Shown here: positions 6,439 to 14,169 of the stretch, piece by piece
Position numbering within the stretch: position 1 is the stretch's first letter
How the letters are laid out: each line of letters begins with the position of its first letter
Origin: a virus
DNA: 20,021 bases
Reading direction: 5' to 3' (one strand)
Virus record (IMG/VR): IMGVR_UViG_3300017613_000216
Coordinates: 1-20,021 of that record
The notes under the pieces: generated by a model
Told to the model about the DNA's origin: nothing
Seen by the model: only the letters and a program-made list of their open reading frames with translations
The model's database searches: none
Made by a program: the position numbers and the translations under genes

Positions 6439-6846
6439 ATGAAACAACAATCAAGAGAAGTTAAAGTAGGCAAGTTTATTGATGCTATGCAACAGAGAGA
6501 AGGGGACTTAAGAGGACAACTTATGTTATGTTCTGAACTTCTTAGGGAGGAACATGAGGAGGTTCAGAAGGAGTTAGGGGCAATGCAAATGGATTTAATC
6601 AGAGGGGTATCTCCTGATCTTGAGAGTTTCCAAAGGCTTCTTAAGGAACTTGTCGATCTTCAGTATGTCCTAAGTTTTACTGTGGATTTAGGTGGTTATA
6701 CAGTTGTGTTTGATGAAGCCTTCAATAGAATTCACCTTAGTAATCTGAGTAAGCTTGATGACAATGGAGAGCCTGTGAAGAACTCCTATGGTAAAGTAAT
6801 CAAAGGGCCTAACTATGTCCCTGCAGACTTGAGTGATTTAATCTAA
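6439..6846 (+). CDS. MazG-like / phosphoribosyl-ATP pyrophosphohydrolase-like nucleotide pyrophosphatase
   Basis: This 135-aa protein has the all-alpha NTP pyrophosphohydrolase signature: EEHEE (residues 37-41, EExxE) and ELVD (Glu70, Asp73, ExxD), which bind magnesium and the nucleotide triphosphate. The following FNRIHLSNLSKLDDNG and KGPNY segments are typical of phage forms of this family. Such enzymes hydrolyse NTPs or dNTPs to monophosphates, for pool cleansing or, in some phages, to alter alarmone levels. The substrate here is unknown. The frame is open from ATG 6400, but AAGGAT 9 nt before ATG 6439 favours the latter. It sits just before the RNR, consistent with a nucleotide-metabolism block, and ends in a TAATG overlap with the next ORF. 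Confidence 0.85.
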   Translation: MKQQSREVKVGKFIDAMQQREGDLRGQLMLCSELLREEHEEVQKELGAMQMDLIRGVSPDLESFQRLLKELVDLQYVLSFTVDLGGYTVVFDEAFNRIHLSNLSKLDDNGEPVKNSYGKVIKGPNYVPADLSDLI

Positions 6847-6998
6847 TGACAGACAAGGACTTCATGTTACACGTACCATTAATTATTAGGATGATGAAGA
6901 ACTCCAGTACTCCATTGGAAATTCTTAAGGATTTCATTAATTTAACTGAAGAGCAAAGAGAAACAGTAACGAGAATGTATGAGGTATATAAGATATGA
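6846..6998 (+). CDS. 50-aa ORF wedged between MazG-like and RNR genes
   Basis: ATG 6846 shares one base with the MazG-like stop (TAATG), and the ORF runs 50 codons to a TGA at 6996-6998 that overlaps the RNR start (ATGA). The product begins MTDKDFMLH, contains IIRMMKNSSTPLEILKDFI and ends with a charged helix (LTEEQRETVTRMYEVY). This helix-turn-helix-like pattern of two or three helices is seen, but no family is recognised. The exact fit into the gap, with coupled starts at both ends, is the main reason to accept it. No strong ribosome site is present, so it probably depends on reinitiation. Confidence 0.7.
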   Translation: MTDKDFMLHVPLIIRMMKNSSTPLEILKDFINLTEEQRETVTRMYEVYKI

Positions 6999-8728
6999 CT
7001 GAGGTAATGAACTATGGACCTAAACTGGTTGCAGCACAACAAATACAGAAGGAAAAGCATCGCGGCCCTAACGAGTCTTTCCATGAGAGTAAGTGTAGGG
7101 TTGCTGGTACTCTATGTGACGATGAGAGTCACCGCCAAGCAATTAAAGAGATACTTCTTGATCAACGGTTCCTTGAAGCTGGAAGAGTACAGGCGACTGT
7201 TGGTCTTGAGAAGGATACAACTCCATACAATTGCTTCGTCAGTGGTACCATCGAAGACAGCATGGACAGCATCATGGACAGGGCTAAAGAAGCTGCTGAG
7301 ACAATGAGGAAAGGTGGAGGTATTGGTTATGACTTTAGCAACATTCGTCCTAGTGGTGATCGTATTGTTTCTTTGGGTAGTACTGCTAGTGGACCTTTAT
7401 CCTTTATGGAAATCTTCGATGCTGTTTGTAACACTATCGTGTCTGCTGGTCATCGTAGAGGTGCACAAATGGGGGTACTCAGAGTTGACCATCCAGACAT
7501 TGAGTTGTTTATCAGAGCAAAGCAGAATGAAGGTAAACTAAAGAACTTCAACTTGTCCGTTGGTATTACTGATGAGTTCATGGAGTGTGTCAAAGCAGAT
7601 ACATCATTTGATCTCAAGTTTGAAGGTAAGATTTACAAGACTGTACGTGCAGTAGACTTATGGGATGAGATCATGAGATCAACATGGGACTGGGCTGAAC
7701 CCGGTGTGTTGTTCATTGATCAGTTAAATAGGATGAATAATCTGTGGTACTGTGAGGACATTGCAGCAACCAACCCCTGTGCTGAACAACCTCTACCACC
7801 CAATGGTGCTTGTTTGTTAGGTTCTTTTAACTTGACTAAGTACGTCACAAGAGTTATATTGGATGATCATGGTAAGACATGGAGACATGAGTTTGACTTC
7901 GAACAGTTCAAACACGACATACCACACATCGTAAGGATGATTGACAATGTTATTGACTACGCCACATATCCGTTACCTGCCCAAGAACACGAAGCTAAGT
8001 CTAAACGTAGAATGGGACTCGGAATTACAGGCTTGGCGAACACTGGCGAGGCTTGTGCCGGATCATATGGGACCAAGAACTTTATTGAGTTTACCGAGCG
8101 TGTACTCACTATCCTACGTGACACCGCCTATCGAACCTCAGTAGCTCTTGCAGTGGAGAAGGGTGCTTTCCCTGAGTTCACTAAGGACTACTTAAGCAGT
8201 GCCTTTGTATTAACTTTACCAGAGGACATTCAAGAGGACATAGCAACTCATGGAATACGTAACAGTCACCTCCTATCTATTGCTCCCTGTGGCACTATCT
8301 CTTTCTGTGCTGATAACATTAGCAGTGGAATTGAGCCTGTATTCAGTCACACTACTGATAGAATTATTCAGACCCCTGAAGGACCAACAACAGTCAGAGT
8401 CAGTGATTACGGACATAGGGTGTTTGGTGTTGAGGGTGCCACTGCTGATAGTCTTTCTGTGGCTGATCATCTGGGTGTCCTTACAACCACTCAAAGGTAT
8501 ATTGATTCTGCTGTGAGTAAGACACTCAACGTTGGTGATGATGTTACCTTCAAGGAGTTCAAGGAGATTTACATGACTGCATGGCAGGAAGGAGCAAAGG
8601 GTTGCACCACATTCAGAGTATCAGGTAAACGCTTTGGCATTATGCACAAGGTAGTTGATGAACCTGCTGAGACTGAAGGTGCTGCTTGTTACTATGATCC
8701 TGAGACTGGTAAGAAGGAATGTGAATGA
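6995..8728 (+). CDS. nrdJ: Class II (adenosylcobalamin-dependent) ribonucleotide reductase
   Basis: This 577-aa enzyme reduces ribonucleotides to deoxyribonucleotides for phage DNA synthesis. It needs vitamin B12 and works without a second subunit. Landmarks are Cys80 (YNCFVS) and Cys273 (GACLLGS), the redox pair; the finger loop NPCAEQPLP with Asn260, Cys262 (thiyl radical) and Glu264; GGGIGYDFSNIRPSGD near 105-120; RRMGLGITGLANTGEA; and APCGTISFCADNISSGIEP (Cys432). There is no N-terminal ATP-cone, so it is a compact form. The C-terminus has Cys residues (GAACYYDP...ECE) that may relay electrons. No NrdB gene is nearby, supporting class II. It is coupled to neighbours by ATGA overlaps at both ends. 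B12-dependent RNR is known from SIO1-like roseophages and other marine phages. Confidence 0.93.
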   Translation: MTEVMNYGPKLVAAQQIQKEKHRGPNESFHESKCRVAGTLCDDESHRQAIKEILLDQRFLEAGRVQATVGLEKDTTPYNCFVSGTIEDSMDSIMDRAKEAAETMRKGGGIGYDFSNIRPSGDRIVSLGSTASGPLSFMEIFDAVCNTIVSAGHRRGAQMGVLRVDHPDIELFIRAKQNEGKLKNFNLSVGITDEFMECVKADTSFDLKFEGKIYKTVRAVDLWDEIMRSTWDWAEPGVLFIDQLNRMNNLWYCEDIAATNPCAEQPLPPNGACLLGSFNLTKYVTRVILDDHGKTWRHEFDFEQFKHDIPHIVRMIDNVIDYATYPLPAQEHEAKSKRRMGLGITGLANTGEACAGSYGTKNFIEFTERVLTILRDTAYRTSVALAVEKGAFPEFTKDYLSSAFVLTLPEDIQEDIATHGIRNSHLLSIAPCGTISFCADNISSGIEPVFSHTTDRIIQTPEGPTTVRVSDYGHRVFGVEGATADSLSVADHLGVLTTTQRYIDSAVSKTLNVGDDVTFKEFKEIYMTAWQEGAKGCTTFRVSGKRFGIMHKVVDEPAETEGAACYYDPETGKKECE

Positions 8729-9108
8729 TGAGCTACAGTGAACAGATGATTGACTCAAAAGCAGCCCTAGAACAAATGTATGAATACCGTGATGGAGATA
8801 GACGAATGAAACCAGTAATGCCTTCAGAAGACCCAAATCGTATTGACATGGTTAAGGTACTACAGGAGGGACTTTATGAGAAGGGGAAGAAGACTCCCTT
8901 AGACGTACAGGAAGGAGGTGATCACTACAAGAAGATGGGTATCCAACCTGTGGAGTACATCCATGCCAATGACTTAGGCTACTGTGAAGGTAACATCGTG
9001 AAGTACATCACCAGACACAGGATGAAAGGTGGTGCTGAAGACATCCGTAAGGTAATCCACTATGCACAACTCATGTTACAACTAGAGTATGAAATGGAGA
9101 CAGAATGA
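8725..9108 (+). CDS. DUF3310 protein (phage nucleotide-kinase-labelled family)
   Basis: This 127-aa protein carries the DUF3310 core at residues 62-120: QEGGDHY, a PVEYIHANDLGYCEGNIVKYI helix and the RHRMKGGAEDIRKVIHYAQLM segment. The family is widespread in phages and often labelled nucleotide kinase-like without direct proof, so the biochemical role is uncertain. The first 60 residues are a charged extension outside the domain. It begins in an ATGATG overlapping the RNR stop. The second ATG (8728) has slightly better spacing from AAGGAA. Its place after the RNR fits a role in nucleotide metabolism or replication. Confidence 0.85.
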   Translation: MMSYSEQMIDSKAALEQMYEYRDGDRRMKPVMPSEDPNRIDMVKVLQEGLYEKGKKTPLDVQEGGDHYKKMGIQPVEYIHANDLGYCEGNIVKYITRHRMKGGAEDIRKVIHYAQLMLQLEYEMETE

Positions 9109-9311
9109 TGAGTGGTAAAGAAGGAATATTCATAGGAATTATGTTGTTTCTTTTAGGCGTAGCAATGGCTCTTACTGTAGGAATCTTAAGCAGTCCTGAA
9201 GAAAAGGTAACTGAGTACAAAGTAAACAAATGTGTCATTGAATCACCAGCACAGGTGCCTGACATATTGAACAGATGTACTGCTGCTGTGTGGATGGAGG
9301 AGAACAAATGA
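9105..9311 (+). CDS. Small single-pass membrane protein, unknown function
   Basis: This 68-aa protein has one clear hydrophobic helix at about residues 8-28 (IFIGIMLFLLGVAMALTVGIL), followed by a 40-residue polar tail with Cys43 and Cys58. A Lys at position 5 before the helix suggests the N-terminus stays in the cytoplasm and the tail faces the periplasm, where two Cys could form a disulfide. It may be a membrane-targeting host-takeover factor or a lysis accessory (pinholin- or i-spanin-like), but it lies in the early arm, away from lysozyme, so lysis is doubtful. The ATGATG start overlaps DUF3310 by 4 nt. Confidence 0.7.
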   Translation: MMSGKEGIFIGIMLFLLGVAMALTVGILSSPEEKVTEYKVNKCVIESPAQVPDILNRCTAAVWMEENK

Positions 9312-9490
9312 TTAGTTTAAGTGAAGATGAATGGGCCCTGTGTGAAGAACATCAGGCATACATGAAGGACAAAAAAACACCCCCACGTAGTCTACATATG
9401 AGATACATGGAGGTGATGACTAAGCTATACTGTGGTATGGTCTTAAGTGGCGATGTATGCAGTGATCCCAAAGATGATGATGAAGGTTAA
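9308..9490 (+). CDS. 60-aa hypothetical protein, last gene of the early arm
   Basis: The frame is open from an ATG at 9275, but GGAGGAG at 9296-9302, 5 nt before ATG 9308, and the ATGA overlap with the membrane-peptide gene make 9308 the likely start. The product (MISLSEDEWALCEEHQAYM..., ending in an acidic DPKDDDEG tail) has no family I recognise. It has three Cys residues, at positions 12, 42 and 51. It ends 2 bp from the stop of the converging holin gene. Confidence 0.7.
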   Translation: MISLSEDEWALCEEHQAYMKDKKTPPRSLHMRYMEVMTKLYCGMVLSGDVCSDPKDDDEG

Positions 9491-9492
9491 CA

Positions 9493-9885
9493 TTACTTTC
9501 CTCCTCTTATCTTCTGTATCCCTTTGATGACACTCTTGACACCAAAGCTGGCAGCAACAATGACACTTAAGAGGTACCAGTATTCAGTAGGTACCTCAGT
9601 GTCTATCACAACGAAGGCTTCCTTCATTCTCACGATTAACATAGGGACATCGAAGAGGACACCAACAAACAGGATGACAAAAGGAGAGGTGAAGATCAAC
9701 GTTAGGTACTCATCTTTCCATGATTCACCTGAGTTCTTCGCCTGTTCCATGTCCCATTCCTGCTCACCTGAGATGTGCTTAAGTTTCCTCTCATGCTCTG
9801 CCTTCTTAATCTCACCTTTGTTCTTCAGGTAGGTTTCACCTATTCCGAAGATGCCTGATATGATTGGGCCTATAAATGGTATCAT
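9493..9885 (-). CDS. Holin (gene-transfer-agent 3-TM holin type)
   Basis: This 130-aa protein probably makes the inner-membrane lesion that releases lysozyme at lysis. It has an N-terminal hydrophobic or amphipathic segment (FIGPIISGIFGIG), a charged helix, the phrase ESWKDEYLTLIFTSPFVILF leading into a membrane helix (about 61-84), and another helix (about 102-121). The W-K/R-D-E motif just before the first strong helix is typical of the GTA_holin_3TM family and of holins in related marine podoviruses. A strong AAGGAGG precedes the ATG, and the start overlaps the stop of the upstream 738-aa gene by 4 nt (ATGA). It is the last gene of the late cassette, about 9.4 kb from the lysozyme. Confidence 0.75.
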   Translation of the reverse strand: MIPFIGPIISGIFGIGETYLKNKGEIKKAEHERKLKHISGEQEWDMEQAKNSGESWKDEYLTLIFTSPFVILFVGVLFDVPMLIVRMKEAFVVIDTEVPTEYWYLLSVIVAASFGVKSVIKGIQKIRGGK

Positions 9886-12098
9886 CTTAGTTCCTCCTTA
9901 GTGTTTTCTTTATCAAACATCCCTAACCCTGCTTTACTAGCTCTAAAGGACATCTGTGCATTATCTCCTGTTGTAGCAGTAAACTTAGAGTCCTTCAAAG
10001 CTCTTTTATGATATGCCCATACAGGCTCATCTTTTAAAGGCTTCACACCTGTAAGTTTTTCAATGGATTCTCTGGAGGCTTTATCGGCATCTACTGTTGA
10101 AGATTTAGCGTAATGCGAAGGTTTCCATTTGACTTCCTTCATTCTGGTTTCAGTAGCGTGAAGGTCTACATTGTTCTGCTTTAAACTGGTTTTTGCCTTA
10201 GCTGTGTCTCTTTGTGCTCTAAGAAGCTTTTTCTTAATAACTGCTCTCTCATCCTTACCTTTAGTTTGCTTAAGTTGCTCCTTAAGCATCTTGACCCTTG
10301 CTTCTTTCTTACCTTTAAAAGTACTTATGTTGTCCCTTTGTGTCTTGAGCGTAGCCACTGCCTCTACATCAGTAGATAAAGGGTTCCCTTTGAAGTTTAC
10401 TTCTTGAAGAGGAACTGCTGTAAATACTTTAGTGTTTCCTGCATCAATATCAAAGATGTCATGAACATCCATAGCTCCTACACGAAACTGTCCTTTATTT
10501 ACATCTAAAGCAGTTACTGTAGGGAGACCTCCTAAAGCTTTGTCTTCACTACCGTGTGCTTGCTGAAACCATATATTTCCTTTTGGTTCTTGAATATCTT
10601 TAACATTGCTATTAGAGACAACATTATATTCATCGTCTTTAATTGAAGATAAGAGAGGTCTCTTTCTAGTAAATTCTAACTTAGCGTACTTCTTAATGTT
10701 CTTAGGGACTGGTTTATTAACTATAGGTGTTGTTACTACGTCTTCCCATATCTCAAGAAGTTTCTTTTCATCAACAGTTTTTAATTCATTAGGTTTAACC
10801 CTAGCTTTAAGAATGCCTGACATTGTAGGGAGAAGACTGACTTTTTTCTCTCCTTCCTCTATGACTTCTTTAGCTTTAGCGATAGGACCGTCACGCCATC
10901 TTTTAGAGGTAGTTCCTTGTTTTGAATGTTGAAGGTAGGAGTCGTACTTACGTGCTATCTTCTTTATCTCATTAGAAGACAGATGTGAAAAAACTTGAGC
11001 AATCTCAACGCCCATTTGAGGTGTTACGTCTGTATGCTTAGTTCCGTTAAGTTTATTCCATTCAGCGACATAACCTTTTCTGGTTTTATCAGAGAACAAA
11101 AACTTATTAACAAGAGGCCCTATGGTTTTCCTTCCTGTAAGTTCTAAACCAATTGTCTCAGCGTTAGGGTTCTTAACATAACCAGTAGTTCTTTGTTTAG
11201 GGTTAATATCTCCTAAACCTTCTAAATTAGCAATCATACGTGCTCTAAAGGCATCATCACCCTCAACATTACCAAAGAAAGCATCTTCTACTTGTTTCCT
11301 TTCTACAGGGTTTCTCCAGTCCTTATTGACCTCAAGATAGTTCTTCTCAATAAAATCACCTGCTTTTAAACCCTTAGGGATACTATCAATACCTCCTTTT
11401 TCAAAACCTGAGTTCATAAGAATGGCTGTATTAGCTGCTCCCGTGTTATCTGATTTTGAGACATCAGGAGATGTTATTTCCTTTACCTTATGAGAACCAA
11501 TCCCTAAAGCATTTCTTTTGGCATTCCTAGTTCCTACAACAGAATCTAAAGCGGTGTCCTTCATAGCTGCTGTGAATTGAGCTAATGTCGAAGGTATTTG
11601 TAAAGCAGGGTTACCGTAGAAACTACCACTATTTTCATGTTTCCTTCCTGTTATTTTCTCTTTCCCTTTATCTAAAGCTTTCCCGAAGTATGCACCATCT
11701 ACTTTAGTGTCTGTGTTGGCTGCTGTTCTTGTGACAAGGTTTTTAACGCTTTTAGCACCAAACATACCAGTCCCTAAGTTCCCTACAGCCCCTAAGAAAT
11801 CAGCAGTTCTAGGGTATTCTTTAGCAGCAGCCATAGCATCTCTTACGATGTCCGAAGAGGCTACTCCTTTCTCTACATCAGCAAAATACTTCTGCATTGC
11901 CTCAGGGAGAAGAGGGAAAGTAGCCTCAGCAGCAGCCTGTAAAGGGTAACCTGTGATGTCTCCTAGAGCAGCAGGTATTTGTCCTGCAGCAAAGAGACCT
12001 AACTCAGGGGCAGTTGTAGGGCCTTTTCTGTACTCATCTGTTTTTTTAAGGACTTTCTTCCATCTACCTTCTAATTGCTCACTTAAGCTCTCACTCAT
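9882..12098 (-). CDS. Large internal virion / DNA-ejection protein candidate (738 aa)
   Basis: This 738-aa protein is not recognised by motif. The N-terminal 130 residues contain hydrophobic Gly/Ala-rich helices (LFAAGQIPAALGDITGYPL and FLGAVGNLGTGMFGA). Residues about 575-655 form a strongly charged Lys-rich coiled coil. A conserved-looking segment NIWFQQAHGSEDKALGG lies near residue 510. It is the last large gene of the tail/ejection cassette, the place of T7 gp16, but is far shorter than gp16 (1318 aa) and I see no lytic transglycosylase motif. GGAGG 9 nt before ATG 12098 lies within the end of the preceding gene, giving an 8-nt overlap. Role as an ejected virion protein is inferred from position, size and composition. 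Confidence 0.7.
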   Translation of the reverse strand: MSESLSEQLEGRWKKVLKKTDEYRKGPTTAPELGLFAAGQIPAALGDITGYPLQAAAEATFPLLPEAMQKYFADVEKGVASSDIVRDAMAAAKEYPRTADFLGAVGNLGTGMFGAKSVKNLVTRTAANTDTKVDGAYFGKALDKGKEKITGRKHENSGSFYGNPALQIPSTLAQFTAAMKDTALDSVVGTRNAKRNALGIGSHKVKEITSPDVSKSDNTGAANTAILMNSGFEKGGIDSIPKGLKAGDFIEKNYLEVNKDWRNPVERKQVEDAFFGNVEGDDAFRARMIANLEGLGDINPKQRTTGYVKNPNAETIGLELTGRKTIGPLVNKFLFSDKTRKGYVAEWNKLNGTKHTDVTPQMGVEIAQVFSHLSSNEIKKIARKYDSYLQHSKQGTTSKRWRDGPIAKAKEVIEEGEKKVSLLPTMSGILKARVKPNELKTVDEKKLLEIWEDVVTTPIVNKPVPKNIKKYAKLEFTRKRPLLSSIKDDEYNVVSNSNVKDIQEPKGNIWFQQAHGSEDKALGGLPTVTALDVNKGQFRVGAMDVHDIFDIDAGNTKVFTAVPLQEVNFKGNPLSTDVEAVATLKTQRDNISTFKGKKEARVKMLKEQLKQTKGKDERAVIKKKLLRAQRDTAKAKTSLKQNNVDLHATETRMKEVKWKPSHYAKSSTVDADKASRESIEKLTGVKPLKDEPVWAYHKRALKDSKFTATTGDNAQMSFRASKAGLGMFDKENTKEELR

Positions 12099-14169
12099 TC
12101 TCAGAAGCCTCCATTGTTAGGTAATTAACAAAACGATCAATCATTTCCTCATCTAAATCTGTGTCAATAAAATCATTAAGAATGACAGAGACCTTAGAGG
12201 CGTACTCTTTCTTAGTCAATCGTTCAGGATTAATCTTCTCAAGTTGTAATAGTTTGTTCACTCTCTTAGGATTGAGAGAAGCCTTAGCAATTAACATAGG
12301 GCCTAAAAACACCGTAGCACCTACACCTAAGGAACCTACGGCTGCGTTAGATACTACACCTCCTGTTGCAATTGCAGCACCTACACCTGTCAAAGCCCCA
12401 AATTCTTTAGACCTTGCCCATAAAGTAGCTAACCCAGACTCAGGTTTATTCATGGCGTGTCTTAAGAGGTTCACTGTCTTTTTATAGTTAGTGAAGTCCT
12501 TCCCCATGATTGCCTTAATACGTCTACTTTCGTTAACGTCTGAAAGTGAATTAGTTAGTCTTTTAACAGTTCCTTTAGAAAACTCTCCTGAAGTGATGTC
12601 GGTTATTGCTTCATTTAAATATGAACCTTTAACGGCTGCTAAGGCATCATCAGCAGTTTTAAAATGAAGGTCTTTTAATCTTTCGGGGTTGTTCTTTGCT
12701 ATCCGTTTATAGGCTGTTCTAATACCTACCATAGCTGCCCTTACTTGATCAGCATTCCCTTCTCTTAAGAACATCTCACCTAAGTCACTATAGGATTCAT
12801 TTTTAGCATTGAGGACATATTTGTTTGTTATCTTAGGGAAAAGAGCATTTCTAGTTTTACCGTACTGAGAACGTATACTTAGGAACTCTTTAGTTATCTT
12901 CCCATCCTTACTCATCTTCTGGATAGTATCCAACACATTCTCTTTTAAAGCACTAAGTTGAGCTAAACCAGCTTTAGAAATTACTGAGTTATCTTTAGAC
13001 TTAGCTGAAGTAGTTCCTTTAATTAGTTCATCTAATTGTCTATAGAAAGAGAAAGGATAGTTTCCAGAAGCTACTGCATTGTCCCCTAAACGTTCACTTA
13101 AGGTCTTAATTATATTTACAACATCATTATCTAAGATAACATTACCAAGTTCATCTACAGCCTCTATCTTATGTCCTTTACCTTGCTTCATGAAGTTAGT
13201 TAAAGTGTCCTTAAGAGGTTGTATCTCCACTGAGTCCTTAGAGGCTTTTTCACCTAAGTCCTTCATTCCTTTACTAAAGACTTCTCCAGCTACTTCTTTA
13301 CCCATCTCAAGAGCTTCCCACCACCTATGACCGATAGAAGTAGAGGAAAGTTTAGGGGTTGTATTAGCAATTTCTTCAAAAGTTTGCTGAACAGAAGCAA
13401 CAATCGTGTTAAACTGTTTCTTATAGACATTTTGAGAAAAAATACCAGTACGTCCTAAGTTTTCCCTAAGAAGTGTTTTCTTATCTGTAATACCACTTTG
13501 GAAGGGAGAGAGGCTTGTACCAGCTTCCTGAGCAGCTAATTGTGCTTGTGCAGTAGCCTCATCAGTCCCATAATCTGCTGCTTGTTTACCTTTGGAAGAA
13601 GCTAAACGTCTAACGGCTTCATCAGGGGACACCCCTTTCCTAATGTTTGCTGCTGCCCATCCCATCTTAGCTAGTTTACCGAGACCTAATGTAGCGACAT
13701 CAAAACCTAAAGAGATAGCGGCTTCCTGAGCAGCCTTCATGTAGTCAAATTCTTCACCTTCCTCAAGGCCAAAACCATAGTCAGCTACAGAACCTCCCAT
13801 ACCTCCTAATATACCACCAACAATAGCAGCACCGGGAATAGGCGTTAAGGCACCAGCAGCGGCACCAGCAGCAGCACCGCCCATACTGAATTTACTCTTG
13901 TCAAAAGCTTCTGGAATATCTTCAGTGACAAACTTAGGGACATCTTCAGTGAAGAAATTCCCTACATCCTCACCACTAATTTTATAGCCTCCACTAGCAC
14001 TTCCACCTTCCTCCTGAGGTGGTTCTTGAGGAGGTGTATTTACTTGAATACTCTGGGCGTACTCCAACACAGCTTTGTCAAACTCTGCTTTAGACATGCC
14101 TTTAGGAGCAGTTAAAACTCTCGGTTCATCTTCACCGGGGACTTGAATAGAAGCTGTTAATTCCGTCAT
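12091..14169 (-). CDS. Internal virion / ejection protein candidate with glycine-zipper segment (692 aa)
   Basis: This 692-aa protein has no recognised enzymatic motif. The N-terminal 60 residues (GEDEPRVLTAPKGMSKAEFDKAVLEY, then a Pro/Glu-rich linker) look like a small folded domain and tether. Residues 96-131 are a Gly/Ala-rich hydrophobic stretch (GGAAAGAAAGALTP then GGILGGMGG) resembling a glycine zipper able to enter membranes. The middle is mostly helical and charged, and another Gly/Val-rich hydrophobic segment lies near 600-635. Such features fit proteins ejected with phage DNA to form a channel across the envelope, in the position of T7 gp15. The start ATG overlaps the upstream stop by 4 nt and lacks a strong ribosome site, implying translational coupling. 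Confidence 0.7.
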   Translation of the reverse strand: MTELTASIQVPGEDEPRVLTAPKGMSKAEFDKAVLEYAQSIQVNTPPQEPPQEEGGSASGGYKISGEDVGNFFTEDVPKFVTEDIPEAFDKSKFSMGGAAAGAAAGALTPIPGAAIVGGILGGMGGSVADYGFGLEEGEEFDYMKAAQEAAISLGFDVATLGLGKLAKMGWAAANIRKGVSPDEAVRRLASSKGKQAADYGTDEATAQAQLAAQEAGTSLSPFQSGITDKKTLLRENLGRTGIFSQNVYKKQFNTIVASVQQTFEEIANTTPKLSSTSIGHRWWEALEMGKEVAGEVFSKGMKDLGEKASKDSVEIQPLKDTLTNFMKQGKGHKIEAVDELGNVILDNDVVNIIKTLSERLGDNAVASGNYPFSFYRQLDELIKGTTSAKSKDNSVISKAGLAQLSALKENVLDTIQKMSKDGKITKEFLSIRSQYGKTRNALFPKITNKYVLNAKNESYSDLGEMFLREGNADQVRAAMVGIRTAYKRIAKNNPERLKDLHFKTADDALAAVKGSYLNEAITDITSGEFSKGTVKRLTNSLSDVNESRRIKAIMGKDFTNYKKTVNLLRHAMNKPESGLATLWARSKEFGALTGVGAAIATGGVVSNAAVGSLGVGATVFLGPMLIAKASLNPKRVNKLLQLEKINPERLTKKEYASKVSVILNDFIDTDLDEEMIDRFVNYLTMEASENE

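Noticed and set aside
9275-9307. Longer start for the 60-aa gene giving an N-terminus with three adjacent Cys
   Set aside because: No ribosome site precedes it, whereas GGAGGAG directly precedes ATG 9308, which also forms the usual ATGA overlap.
9460-9530. Bidirectional terminator at the convergent junction
   Set aside because: The best pairing I could find (GAAGG with CTTTC around a 9-nt loop) includes a G-U pair and has no T-run on either side.
9524-9832. Plus-strand ORF opposite the holin gene
   Set aside because: The minus-strand frame shows the holin W-K-D-E motif, membrane helices and a strong ribosome site. The plus frame shows none of these.
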